From assembly GCA_012927625.1 (NCBI GenBank), contig JABBOV010000002.1, forward strand, positions 1 through 64,000: a DNA stretch of 64,000 bases, read 5' to 3'. The stretch's first letter is position 1. The number at the start of each line of letters is the position of its first letter. The position numbers were made by a program, and so were the translations under genes. The stretch comes from Glaciimonas sp. GTDB taxonomy: Bacteria > Pseudomonadota > Gammaproteobacteria > Burkholderiales > Burkholderiaceae_D. Below the pieces are notes generated by a model. That model was not told the DNA's origin. It made no database searches and worked only from the letters and a program-made list of their open reading frames with translations. Shown here in pieces: positions 17,511-26,222 of this stretch.

Positions 17511-17539
17511 GGTGAAATGATTCGTTAAGAGAGTGTCGA

Positions 17540-17570
17540 ATGTAAACCGTTGACTATGGTCCATAGTCAA
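17540..17570 (-). promoter_or_regulatory. MerR-type promoter/operator for the SDR gene
   Basis: A perfect dyad TTGACTATG-N3-CATAGTCAA spans 17550-17570. On the minus strand -35 TTGACT (17570-17565) and -10-like TTACAT (17545-17540) are 19 bp apart with the dyad between them. The over-long 19-bp spacer is the hallmark of promoters that MerR regulators activate by DNA distortion. The MerR gene lies immediately divergent. Confidence 0.75.
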
Positions 17571-17616
17571 TCATTTTTTTCGACAACTTGCGTCTCGATT
17601 GAAAGGAAGCTGGGCA

Positions 17617-18009
17617 ATGCGCATTGGAGAAATTGCATCTCGGGCCGGCGTGTCGCGCGATACGGTCCGATTTTATGAACGTATGGGCTTGCTCGACGAG
17701 GCATCTCAGCCTTATTTAAGTAACAACTATAAGGAGTATTCGCCGCTGGCGTTGCGACGCATTGAACTCGTTGCCCACGCCAAGGCGCTCGGATTTACGT
17801 TAAAAGAGATCGCGGACGTGATCGTCGCCTGGGAGCAGGAGGGGCTGGCGCCGAGCAAAAAACGTCTTCTGATTCAGGAAAAAATTCGTGAAGTGGAGAA
17901 AAAGGCACACTCGCTATCCATATTGCGCGTTGCACTGTCAGGTGCTTTGAGCAAAGTAGAAAGCGGCTGCAGCGATGAAAGTCCGGCGCAGATGAAAGAA
18001 ATGAAGTGA
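17617..18009 (+). CDS. MerR-family transcriptional regulator
   Basis: 130 residues from ATG 17617 with AAAGGAAG upstream. N-terminal winged helix-turn-helix RIGEIASRAGVSRDTVRFYERMGLL is diagnostic; a coiled-coil dimerisation helix follows. Only one late cysteine occurs (GCSDES), so it is not an obvious metal-binding MerR; it resembles the small-molecule or redox-responsive group often divergent from oxidoreductases. The 19-bp-spacer promoter it faces supports activation of the SDR gene. Confidence 0.9.
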   Translation: MRIGEIASRAGVSRDTVRFYERMGLLDEASQPYLSNNYKEYSPLALRRIELVAHAKALGFTLKEIADVIVAWEQEGLAPSKKRLLIQEKIREVEKKAHSLSILRVALSGALSKVESGCSDESPAQMKEMK

Positions 18010-18183
18010 TAGACATTTTGCATCGCAAAGTGCGAGATTGGCAGCGCATCATTGAAGAAGTCGAACGACAGCTCTTTCGGATCACGACCGGCCACAGTGG
18101 GTCACATTGAGCCATTCACGGAGCACAGCGTGGACGCAAAAATATAACGCCTTGAATATCAGCGTCCAACCCGTCCAGGTAAG

Positions 18184-19176
18184 CTAGTCTTGTTGCGTTT
18201 GAATCTGCCCTGCGACAATTGATATCTCTTCAAACTCGGTACCATCGCGCAGTACGAACAATGCATCCATACCCCGTTTCTGCGCCAGCGCAACTCCCGC
18301 ATCTTCACCCAGCACCAGCAATGCGGTAGCCCAGGCGTCGGCCAACATGCAACTTGAAGCCACCACTGTCACCGCCGCGAGCCGGTTGCGCACAGGCGCG
18401 CCAAGCAAGGGATGCATCGTGTGCGCGTAGCGCTCGCCGGCCAAGTCGACAAAGCGGCGATAGTCGCCTGACGTGGCGATCGCCGCATCGCACAATTCCA
18501 TCACACCCATCACTTCGCGCATGCCCGGCAGCGGTTTTTCGAGCGCGACCGACCACGGTTGGCGGCCCGGCTTCAGGCTGCGCGCGCGCATCTCGCCATC
18601 AATGCCGACCAGGTAACTGGCGATTCCCAGGCGATCAAGGCAGCGCGCCAGTGCATCTACGCCGTAGCCTTTGGCGATACCCGACAGATCGAGCGTGATG
18701 TCGGACAGCTTGCGCACCCGCAAGCTTGCATGATCGATCTCCAGTGTTTCGCTTGCGGCGTGCGCCACCTGTTGCTTGAGCGCGCCGATTTGCTGCGCCG
18801 ATAGTTGTTGCTTGACTGGGCCAAAACCCCAGGAATTGACCAGTGCGCCGACGCCGATATCGAATGCGCCACCAGATTGCCGGCTGATGTCCAGCGCGGC
18901 CTGCAACACCGAGGCCAGTGCGCGGGGCACGGCCAGCCATTGTTGCGGCAGCGCCGCGTTCAGCCGGCTCAAATCCGAATTCGGTTTCCACGTCGACATC
19001 TGCCGATCCACCTGGTCCACTGCGGCAAACAGGCTGGCGTTGATCGCATCAGTGGCTGCGGCATCCAGCCCGGCCGCGGCAAAAAATACCGCGCTGTAGC
19101 GCGTGCCCATGGTTTCTCCGCTGACGCTATAACGCTGCAAGGCAGGTGTGCTGCCATTGTCAATAGACATCTTCAC
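18184..19176 (-). CDS. apbE: ApbE-family FAD:protein FMN transferase
   Basis: 330 residues from GTG 19176 (GAGGG eight bases upstream; ATG at 19170 is the alternative). ApbE attaches FMN through a phosphoester to Ser/Thr of exported proteins. Features: GETMGTRYSAVF, DRQMSTWKPNSDLSRLN, GVGALVNSWGFG, DLSGIAKGYGVD and the C-terminal YAHTMHPLLGAPV. There is no clear signal peptide, unlike many homologues, so the site of action is uncertain. The start overlaps the end of the PepSY-diflavin gene by 17 bp, and the operon encodes a DUF2271 protein with a flavinylation-like motif, its probable substrate. Confidence 0.9.
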   Translation of the reverse strand: MKMSIDNGSTPALQRYSVSGETMGTRYSAVFFAAAGLDAAATDAINASLFAAVDQVDRQMSTWKPNSDLSRLNAALPQQWLAVPRALASVLQAALDISRQSGGAFDIGVGALVNSWGFGPVKQQLSAQQIGALKQQVAHAASETLEIDHASLRVRKLSDITLDLSGIAKGYGVDALARCLDRLGIASYLVGIDGEMRARSLKPGRQPWSVALEKPLPGMREVMGVMELCDAAIATSGDYRRFVDLAGERYAHTMHPLLGAPVRNRLAAVTVVASSCMLADAWATALLVLGEDAGVALAQKRGMDALFVLRDGTEFEEISIVAGQIQTQQD

Positions 19177-21412
19177 GATATCGTCCCTCTGCTTTCAGTA
19201 TTTGCACATTCAAGCTCAAAGGTGCCAGCACCTGATCCAGCACCTCCATCACGCTTTTCGCCATCGTGCGGCTACCGCAGATCAGCACTTGGCCGCCCTG
19301 AGCAATCAGGCGCCGCATCTGCACGGTATCGTCGCTGATCCTGTGCTGCACATAAGCGCGATCCTTGACTCTTGAAAAAGCCGCATGCAACTGTGTCAGC
19401 CGACGGTCGGCCAGATAGCCGCGCAGTTCAAGTTCATACAGGAAATCCGAAGCCGGGTCGCGCCCGCCCCAATACAGGTATATCGGGTGCTGGCCAGTGT
19501 TATTGCGGATAAACCCGGCCAATGGCCCGATGCCAGTACCGGCACCGATCAGGATCACAGGCGCCTTGCCGGAGGCAGGACGAAAGTGCGGATTAGGCAA
19601 GATAAAAGCATCGATGCGGTCGCCAGGCCGCAAACCATGCAAAAACCCCGAACACAAACCGTCCGGATGCTTGCGCACACAAATTTCAAGGATGCCATCG
19701 CGGGACCCACTGGCCAACGAATAGAAGCGCGGCGCAGCATTACCGGGGGGCAGAATGCCGACCAGGTCGCCGGCGTCGAATTGCGGCAAACCGTTGCTGC
19801 CAAAAAACCGCTGCAGCCGCTGGCCCTGCGATGTTGCCAGCGCTACCGCAGCAAAGCGCAGAACGCTGGTCGGCGCATTCACCTGCAAGCCATAGTCGAT
19901 GCGTTCCCCCAATTGCAACGCATGGGTGGGCGGACGTCTCGGCACATACGCCAATTTAATATCCTGGCCGATTGCCTGGCCCAGCGCATTGCCCCAGCGC
20001 GCGAATTCCTGCTCCGATTGGCGGTCAATAGTATCGAACGCCACCAGATGCTGCCAGCCCTGGGCCAGCAGCGCAGCGTCAACATCCTTGGCGAACTGGC
20101 AAAACTGTGGAAATTGTCGATCGCCAAAGCCCACTACGGCAAAAACCGGCTTTGGCGTTTGCGCTGGCTTGCCATTCATGCTGGCCAAGCGCGACAGGAA
20201 TTGATTGGCCGAGGCCGGTGCAGCGCCGTCGCCATAGGTCGAGCTCAGGATGAACACGCGCTCTGCACTGCGGTATTGCGGTGCCAGCTGATTCATGGGT
20301 GCCGTGTGCACAACATGGCCGGCCTGCCTCAAGGCATCATGCAACACGCTGGCAAAACCCCAGGTGCTATTGTTTTCGCTGCCAACCAGGATCACAGTGT
20401 CGGCCGCTTGCGCGCCGCCATTGTTGGTAATACGAGGCCGATCCCGACGCCGTTGCCACCATATCAGCACCCCTGTCACGCTCATCAACGGCACGCCCAA
20501 AGCGCATGAGCCCAGCAGCAGGCCCAGCCACCACAAGCCTTCGCCAGTATGTAGCTGGTAGATCAGCTCGTAGATGTTACGTATGCCGTCGTGGGCCCGG
20601 TAAGATAGCAATTCACCGGTGGCTTGATCGACATAACCGTCGCCCTGCGCAGTACGCAAGGAGTAAAAATCGGTCAGGTCGCCCGACCTCGGATACACCA
20701 GTTCTCGCAAGTCATTCAGGTCGATTGCTTGCAGGGCTGGCAAGCTGGTGACCGCGGCAGCAGGCCCGCCAGCCACGCTGACAGGAAAATCGGGCTCGTT
20801 CTGCTTGCCGTCGGAAATGAAGCCAAAGGTCGTCGCTGACATGTACATGCCTGTCAGCGCTGACAGCAGCAAGCCGAACACGACAAATCGTCCGACCTGG
20901 GCATGCCAGCGCTGTTTCAGGCTACCGCGCAGAGGACGCAATAGATTACGCCAGCCGCCCAGTCGCCGGGCCATCAATAGTGCGCCTGACACCAACAAGA
21001 TGAGCATGAATAGCGCAGCGATGCCCGCCACGGCGCGACCTGGCGTGTCCAGCAACAAAGAACGATGCAGTTGCTTGACCCAGCGCAAGGCCGTTGAATA
21101 AGCGCCTGTTCTGACATGGGCCGCGATGCGCTGGCCGCTGAGCGGATCAATGCGATCGGCGCCGGACTGGCCCGCGTTGCTGTAGTACACGATGACCGTT
21201 CCGGAAGGCGTGCGCTGGATCTGCTCGGCCCCGGGATAATGGCGCGCCACCCGGCCGGCCAGTTCGGCCACGCTGACCTGGCCGGCAGCAGGCACCGTCG
21301 TGGCCAGTCTTTCCAGTGCTGGATCGACCGACAGGATGGCGCCACTGATCGCCAGCACCAGCAGAAACAGGGCAGCGATCAAGCCGGGCAATGAATGAAA
21401 CTGACGTAACAT
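19160..21412 (-). CDS. Membrane PepSY-flavodoxin-NADPH reductase fusion
   Basis: 750 residues. The N-terminal about 330 residues are a PepSY-type membrane module: helix 1 at about 10-30, periplasmic PepSY, further helices near 135, 178 and 300. A flavodoxin domain (about 335-470, TVILVGSENNSTW) follows, then a ferredoxin-reductase/CPR-like unit (about 490-750) with the FAD motif RFYSLASGS, the NADPH motif ILIGAGTGIGPLAGF and a C-terminal CGSRTMAKSVMEVL. The architecture moves electrons from cytosolic NADPH via FAD and FMN across or into the membrane. Encoded with ApbE and DUF2271 genes it is the likely electron source of an envelope flavin system. Confidence 0.85.
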   Translation of the reverse strand: MLRQFHSLPGLIAALFLLVLAISGAILSVDPALERLATTVPAAGQVSVAELAGRVARHYPGAEQIQRTPSGTVIVYYSNAGQSGADRIDPLSGQRIAAHVRTGAYSTALRWVKQLHRSLLLDTPGRAVAGIAALFMLILLVSGALLMARRLGGWRNLLRPLRGSLKQRWHAQVGRFVVFGLLLSALTGMYMSATTFGFISDGKQNEPDFPVSVAGGPAAAVTSLPALQAIDLNDLRELVYPRSGDLTDFYSLRTAQGDGYVDQATGELLSYRAHDGIRNIYELIYQLHTGEGLWWLGLLLGSCALGVPLMSVTGVLIWWQRRRDRPRITNNGGAQAADTVILVGSENNSTWGFASVLHDALRQAGHVVHTAPMNQLAPQYRSAERVFILSSTYGDGAAPASANQFLSRLASMNGKPAQTPKPVFAVVGFGDRQFPQFCQFAKDVDAALLAQGWQHLVAFDTIDRQSEQEFARWGNALGQAIGQDIKLAYVPRRPPTHALQLGERIDYGLQVNAPTSVLRFAAVALATSQGQRLQRFFGSNGLPQFDAGDLVGILPPGNAAPRFYSLASGSRDGILEICVRKHPDGLCSGFLHGLRPGDRIDAFILPNPHFRPASGKAPVILIGAGTGIGPLAGFIRNNTGQHPIYLYWGGRDPASDFLYELELRGYLADRRLTQLHAAFSRVKDRAYVQHRISDDTVQMRRLIAQGGQVLICGSRTMAKSVMEVLDQVLAPLSLNVQILKAEGRYREDVY

Positions 21413-21478
21413 GGTTTGGACTATCTCTGGTTGGTACTGCTATTGGTACTGCTATTGCTGCAACTCTTGGCGCTGCGA

Positions 21479-21949
21479 TTACATGTCGTATTTGAAGGAT
21501 TTGATATAGCCGCGCCCGGCAACCGGCTTGCCGGTGCCCTTGGCCGTCAGCGGCGCGCGCGCATCAACGGCATTTTCGCGCCCGTCCTCGACCGCAGTAT
21601 CGACACGAATTTCATAGCCCGCATCGATCAAGGCATCAGCCAGATCCACCTTCACCGTCAAGGTGCGCCCGCTACCGACGCTGGCACCGCTGACACCATC
21701 GAACTCGCGCGGATTCAAGCGGCTGCCGCGAGCCCAGTCGCGCAAGTGCTTGTAGTATTTCGATTTTTTTCCTGCGACCCATAGCGTTTTGTGATACTTG
21801 CCGCTGGCATCGGTCACATAAAACGCCAGGTAAGCGCCGTCGCCGCTATAATTTTTCAGTTGCGTGGTCAGAGTCAGGGTGCGCGCCTGGACCAAGCCAG
21901 GTAAAGCAACAGCGCTGACGAGAAAGAGCGAGGCAATGATTTTTTTCAT
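21479..21949 (-). CDS. Exported DUF2271 protein with an ApbE-type flavinylation motif
   Basis: 156 residues from ATG 21949 with GGAG upstream. Residues 1-22 are a signal peptide (cut after VQA). The mature part is a beta-rich DUF2271 domain (LTLTTQLKNYSGDGAYLAFYVTD, LWVAG). Residues 84-90 read DGVSGAS, which fits the D-x-x-(S/T)-G-A-(S/T) signature to which ApbE links FMN, with S90 as candidate acceptor. It sits between the diflavin reductase gene and a small PepSY-like gene in the same operon. I infer an extracytoplasmic electron carrier. Confidence 0.8.
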   Translation of the reverse strand: MKKIIASLFLVSAVALPGLVQARTLTLTTQLKNYSGDGAYLAFYVTDASGKYHKTLWVAGKKSKYYKHLRDWARGSRLNPREFDGVSGASVGSGRTLTVKVDLADALIDAGYEIRVDTAVEDGRENAVDARAPLTAKGTGKPVAGRGYIKSFKYDM

Positions 21950-21992
21950 GATAGTTCTCCGTTTCAATCGTTATGGGTGAGCACGAGAGCGC

Positions 21993-22328
21993 TTACTTGG
22001 CTTGCTGGCCCGGCAACAGATAGTCGGACGTATCGCCATTTTTTCTAAAGCGGATTTCCAGCGCCTGTATGCGCAGCGATGCCGGGGCATATTTGGCATT
22101 GAACTTGTTGCCCTTACTGTCGACGCCCCTGACCTCGTAGCAACCGTCGTCTACCTTGATGCGCTGGACCGTCCAACCGCGCTGCTCGATCTGCTGTCGC
22201 AACACTTCACGCGGCTGCCAGTCGGCCACCGGATCGACACAATTGTCGTCCGCCAATGCGGCACCGCTGGCCAGAATGCCGGCCAGCATGCCAGCCACTG
22301 CTGCAGATTTGGGAATGAGGGTTTGCAT
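21993..22328 (-). CDS. Small exported PepSY-like protein
   Basis: 111 residues from ATG 22328 (AAGGAG upstream). A signal peptide ends at about 26 (ALA). The mature domain, with REVLRQQIEQRGWTVQRIKVDDGCYEVRGVDSKGNKFNAKY, is a PepSY_2/DUF6488-like fold of the kind found next to PepSY membrane proteins. Two cysteines (C30, C63) may form a disulfide. First gene of the minus-strand ApbE operon; divergent from the two-component genes, with the shared promoter region at 22329-22458. Confidence 0.75.
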   Translation of the reverse strand: MQTLIPKSAAVAGMLAGILASGAALADDNCVDPVADWQPREVLRQQIEQRGWTVQRIKVDDGCYEVRGVDSKGNKFNAKYAPASLRIQALEIRFRKNGDTSDYLLPGQQAK

Positions 22329-22458
22329 GACTTTTCTCCTTGGTGGGTATGCCTGGCGTATGCTAATGGCGCTTGCTGACACTAGCCTGAAGCTAGAACA
22401 ATCTGCCAAGCCAGCATCAAGTGCGGCCATGCAAAATTGAAAAAAACGAGGGAGTCCG

Positions 22459-23118
22459 ATGCGGGTATTGCTAATTGAGGACAATGCGGGGCTGGGCCAG
22501 GCAGTGCGCGAGCAACTCGCCGACGACGGTCATGCGGTGGACTGGATACAGCGCCTTGACCATGCCGATACCAGCGTCCACACCACCGCTTACGACCTGA
22601 TCCTCCTAGACCTGGTGTTGCCGGACGGACACGGCCTCGATTTCCTGCGCTGGCGGCGCGCTGCCGGCGATGCCACACCAGTCATCATCATGACGGCAGG
22701 AGATCAAATCTCGGACCGCATCGCCGGCTTGAATGCCGGTGCCGATGATTACCTGGTCAAACCCTTCGATCTGTTCGAACTGTCCGCGCGTATCGCCGCC
22801 GTGGCGCGACGTTACAGCGGTAACCCGAATCCGCAGTTGCAATTAGGCGAGCTGCAGATCAACCTGTCGGATCGCACGGTACACCGTGCAGGCTTGGCCG
22901 TGGAGCTGACCGCACGCGAATGGGCCTTGTTCGAGGCCTTCATCCAGCGCCCCAGCGCCTTACTGTCCAAATCACAGCTGGAGGAGCGGCTATATGCGTT
23001 CGGCGCCGAAATCGAGAGCAATACCATCGAAGTGTATATCAGCCGTCTGCGCAAGAAACTCGGATACTCAATGATAGAAACAGTGCGCGGCATGGGCTAT
23101 CGTCTGGGCGTGTCATGA
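22459..23118 (+). CDS. OmpR/PhoB-family response regulator
   Basis: 219 residues: receiver domain with acidic pair E7-D8, phospho-acceptor D51 (LILLDLVLPDGHG), T/S and K105-type (VKPFD) residues, then a winged-helix output domain (about 125-215, ending KKLGYSMIETVRGMGYRLG). It is divergent from the PepSY/DUF2271/diflavin/ApbE operon by 130 bp, so it most likely controls it. Its TGA overlaps the kinase ATG. Confidence 0.93.
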   Translation: MRVLLIEDNAGLGQAVREQLADDGHAVDWIQRLDHADTSVHTTAYDLILLDLVLPDGHGLDFLRWRRAAGDATPVIIMTAGDQISDRIAGLNAGADDYLVKPFDLFELSARIAAVARRYSGNPNPQLQLGELQINLSDRTVHRAGLAVELTAREWALFEAFIQRPSALLSKSQLEERLYAFGAEIESNTIEVYISRLRKKLGYSMIETVRGMGYRLGVS

Positions 23119-24443
23119 AAGCAGCCGCCAGCCTGCAAAAACGGCTGGTCGTCGGCTTGACGCTGGGCATCACTTTGCTGTGGCTGGTGGCAACCATCGT
23201 CACCGGACGGGTGGTGCAGCGCGAACTTGATGAGACATTCGACAGCTCGCTGCAAGAAACCGCGCAACGCCTGCTGCCGCTCGCCATCCTCGAAATTTTC
23301 AACCGCGAAGATGCGATTGCGCCGCAGCGCATTGCGCCGCTCAATATGCAACAGGAGCATTTCAGCTATCGGGTGCGCGACGCTGGCGGCAAGATCCTGC
23401 TGCAATCACGCCTTGCCGCCCCGGAGATATTCAATACGCGCACCAAGGAAGGTTTCACCACCACCGCCACGCACCGGCTGTATTCGGCCAGCGCACTGCG
23501 CGCAACGATTTTCATCGACATCGCCGAACCGCTGGAATACCGTCGCGAGGCGGCAAAGGACGCCACCATCGCGCTGCTGCAGCCATTGCTGCTGCTGATC
23601 CCGATCAGCCTATGCGGCATCTGGCTGCTAGTGCGCTTGAGCCTGCGCAGCGTGCTGTCCTATCGCGACGCCATCGAAAAACGCGGCGTCGGCGACCTGT
23701 CCCCGATCGAAACAGGGCAACTGCCTGCGGAAATCAATCCGCTGGCCGACGCCGTCAACCACCTGATGGAGCGGCTGCGCTGCGCACTCGAAGCCGAAAG
23801 AAGCTTTGCCGCCAACAGCGCCCATGAATTGCGCACGCCGCTGGCGTCCACACTGGCGCAGATTCAGCGCCTGCGCCGCGAAGCGCCCGAAGGCCCCTTG
23901 CAAGCCCGCATCGCGCAGATCGAAGCGTCGCTGCGCGACCTGTCACGGCTGTCGGAAAAATTGATGCAACTGGCCAAAGCCGAAGGCGGCGGGCTGCTGT
24001 CCGAAACCCCGCAAGACTTAGCTGTACTGCTGGAGTTCATTGTGCAAGACTTGCGCGGCACGGCCCCTACCGCCATCAAACTGACGCTACCGGCAACCGG
24101 CTCGGTGCTGTCGACGATAGACCCGGATGCGTTTGCCATATTGTTGCGCAACCTGATTGAGAATGCCTTGAAACACGGTGCACCCGGCGCGGCAATCGAG
24201 GTCAGCCTTTCCGGCGCTGCGCTGCTGGCCGTCGTCAACGCAGGCCCGGCCGTGCCGGCGCCCGTGCTGGCGCGCCTGACCGGGCGTTTCATGCGCGGCG
24301 ATAGCCAGGCCGACGGGTCCGGCCTTGGCCTGGCGATCGCAACTACCATCGCCAGCGGAGTGGGTGCGAGATTGACTCTGGCATCTCCCGCAACAGGTAA
24401 AAATGATGGATTTGAAGCACGCGTCCAATTCATGCTGGCTTGA
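23115..24443 (+). CDS. Sensor histidine kinase, QseC/TctE-like
   Basis: 442 residues from ATG 23115, overlapping the regulator stop by 4 bp; the longer frame upstream is a shadow. Two membrane helices (about 10-32 and 155-178) flank a short periplasmic sensor; a HAMP segment follows, then HisKA with SFAANSAHELRTPLAS, N-box NLIENALKHG and G-box GSGLGLAIATTIA. It probably signals envelope redox or metal state to the adjacent response regulator and hence the flavin-transfer operon. Confidence 0.92.
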   Translation: MKAAASLQKRLVVGLTLGITLLWLVATIVTGRVVQRELDETFDSSLQETAQRLLPLAILEIFNREDAIAPQRIAPLNMQQEHFSYRVRDAGGKILLQSRLAAPEIFNTRTKEGFTTTATHRLYSASALRATIFIDIAEPLEYRREAAKDATIALLQPLLLLIPISLCGIWLLVRLSLRSVLSYRDAIEKRGVGDLSPIETGQLPAEINPLADAVNHLMERLRCALEAERSFAANSAHELRTPLASTLAQIQRLRREAPEGPLQARIAQIEASLRDLSRLSEKLMQLAKAEGGGLLSETPQDLAVLLEFIVQDLRGTAPTAIKLTLPATGSVLSTIDPDAFAILLRNLIENALKHGAPGAAIEVSLSGAALLAVVNAGPAVPAPVLARLTGRFMRGDSQADGSGLGLAIATTIASGVGARLTLASPATGKNDGFEARVQFMLA

Positions 24444-24849
24444 TCAGGCCAGCATTGATGGCAATCGCGGAACCGAATTGCGCCGGCTGTTCATGAGCAG
24501 CACCGCTAAAACCAGCACAGCGAGCGTGCCGTTCCCTAACGCAGAGGGATGACCATTGCACTTCGTATCTGAATCCGCAAAGCAAATTGAAGCTGTCCCC
24601 TTTAGCTTGGTATTTCAGATGTAGGGTGGGTGCAACCCACGCGGTTTGTCCGGCGATCTACAGCGTGGGTTGCACCCACCCTACTGTCCATATAAATGCA
24701 GGAGTATCAATATTTTCAGTGCAATTTATTCATATATTCATTAGTTTCTTAAAATATACAACCACCTGTACATGGCGTGCATCAAGCGCTTGTTTGAAAG
24801 CAATCATGTCTGAATCGCCCCTGTCGCCTCCGCTGCCGCTGCCATCCTG
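24444..24849. other. Intergenic region containing a REP-like palindrome
   Basis: About 400 bp between the histidine kinase and the hydratase. The main structure is the palindrome at 24621-24684. The rest is AT-rich from 24700 to 24770. An ATG at 24806 opens a frame that seems to be the shifted N-terminus of the hydratase gene. Confidence 0.5.
24621..24684. repeat. REP/MITE-like palindrome with 22-bp perfect arms
   Basis: Positions 24621-24642 and 24663-24684 are perfect inverted copies; the arm starts GTAGGGTGGGTGC and ends ACCCACGC, and each arm itself contains the small dyad GGGTGCAACCC. The 20-bp loop is CGG-rich. Highly similar GTAGGGTGGGT... palindromes are scattered in intergenic regions of many bacteria and are thought to be mobilised REP-like elements. 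No transposase gene lies nearby. Confidence 0.75.
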
Positions 24850-25584
24850 GTGGCGCGCCGCAGGTCTGGCGAGCAAGGACCCCGCCTGCCCGAGTGCTGC
24901 CGGCCATCCGGGCTTGACGCCGCGCTGGAGGTACAGGCAGCGGTCAGCGTGCAACTCGGCGCTGGCGTTGCTGCATGGAAGTGCGGCTTACCCGCAGCCG
25001 GGAATTTGGTGCTGGCACCTATCTATGCCGGCACTGTCCACACCATCGACGCCGGCAAGCAATGCGCGCTGCAAGCCCGTGCCGGCCAGGCGCGGGTGGA
25101 GCCGGAACTCGCTTTCATTCTCGGTCGCGACTTGCCTGTTCGCGACCGGCCCTACACGCCGGCCGAGGTCGATGCCGCAATTGCACGCACCCACCTCGCG
25201 CTGGAACTGATCGACAGCCGTTACAGCAATCCAGACGACGCCAGTTTCGCTGAAAATCTGGCGGACGGCTTGCTCAATTCCGGCCTGTTTATCGGCCCGC
25301 AGGTGGATGCCGGGCAAGCACGCGCCGCCAGCGCGATGGCGATAAAGGTCACCGTTGCTACGGATAAGGAAACCCGGCTTGACGGCCGCCACCCGAGCGG
25401 CAACCCACGTGCGCCGCTGTATTGGCTGGCGGAGTTTTTGCGCAGTAAAGGCCTGGGGCTGCAAGCAGGCCAAGCCCTGATCACCGGTTCGTATGCGGGG
25501 AGTTTTGACTTGCCTATAAGAGAAGACATCGCCATTCAGTATGGCGACCTGGGCACGCTAGCGATGCATTTCGTGCAGAGATGA
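24850..25584 (+). CDS. 2-keto-4-pentenoate hydratase / FAH-family hydratase, N-terminus possibly frameshifted
   Basis: 244 residues from GTG 24850. Family features: AAWKCGL, the metal-site glutamates in RVEPELAFILGRDL, LALELIDSRYS and the C-terminal GLGLQAGQALITGSYAG. Such enzymes hydrate 2-oxopent-4-enoate in meta-cleavage pathways. Homology extends upstream in the same frame (AAAAILVARRRSG) to a TGA at 24811-24813, while a good ATG lies at 24806 in another frame, separated by a CCCC run. A one-base indel near 24816-24821 is likely, either real or a sequencing error. No pathway partner is adjacent. Confidence 0.75.
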   Translation: MARRRSGEQGPRLPECCRPSGLDAALEVQAAVSVQLGAGVAAWKCGLPAAGNLVLAPIYAGTVHTIDAGKQCALQARAGQARVEPELAFILGRDLPVRDRPYTPAEVDAAIARTHLALELIDSRYSNPDDASFAENLADGLLNSGLFIGPQVDAGQARAASAMAIKVTVATDKETRLDGRHPSGNPRAPLYWLAEFLRSKGLGLQAGQALITGSYAGSFDLPIREDIAIQYGDLGTLAMHFVQR

Positions 25585-25685
25585 GTAGCTGCACTGATAC
25601 GAAGCTTCGCTCTTCACTTCGCTGATTTTCTTGTCGGTAGCGATCTTGTCTGTCATTGCCCCGCTACGGCAGCCAAGCTTTGGCG

Positions 25686-26222
25686 TTACCACATCAAGTC
25701 GTCCGGGATCTGGAAGGCGGCATACGGATCGTCCGCATCGATCTCGGTGCTGGTCTTGTTTGCCCGCACGACCAGCGAGGCATCGCGCTCGGCGATCTTG
25801 TTGGCGATAACCCTGGGCACCAATTCGGTGGCGCCGCCCTGGCAGACGATCACCAGACGCCCCGCTATTAAATGCGCCTGAACCGCGGCCGACACATACA
25901 GCCGCTCGATCTTCTTGTCGTAAGTAAAATTGTAGGCGATGTCGCCGATACCTTTGCTCTGACGATTCTTCTGCACCATCTGGGCAATTTGCGCCATGAT
26001 CGCCTTTTGGTTGGCTGTCGCATCGCGCTGGGCATTGAGTTCGCGGGCCCGCTCGGCATTCTTGCGTTGCGTATCGAGTGCGGCCAAGCGCGCTTCATCG
26101 ACACTGGGCGTGCCAGTTCGGCGCTCGACTTTCTTCTGCTTGCTCTTGTCCTGGTGGGCCAGTTTGACTTTGTTTTTGTCGACTAGACCTGCTTTCAAAA
26201 ACTGCTCTTGCAAAGAAGCCAT
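25686..26222 (-). CDS. DUF2058 nucleic-acid-associated protein (YaiL-like)
   Basis: 178 residues. The N-terminal half is highly charged and helical (MASLQEQFLKAGLVDKNKVKLAHQDKSKQKK), and the C-terminal half has the DUF2058 signature IAYNFTYDKKIERLYV and RLVIVCQG...LVPRVIANKIAERD. Family members are described as nucleoid- or polynucleotide-associated; the exact role is unknown. It is a single gene transcribed from the 26223-26618 region. Confidence 0.88.
   Translation of the reverse strand: MASLQEQFLKAGLVDKNKVKLAHQDKSKQKKVERRTGTPSVDEARLAALDTQRKNAERARELNAQRDATANQKAIMAQIAQMVQKNRQSKGIGDIAYNFTYDKKIERLYVSAAVQAHLIAGRLVIVCQGGATELVPRVIANKIAERDASLVVRANKTSTEIDADDPYAAFQIPDDLMW

Noticed and set aside
19385-20509. 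374-residue plus-strand frame within the diflavin gene
   Set aside because: Antisense to conserved flavodoxin and reductase motifs.
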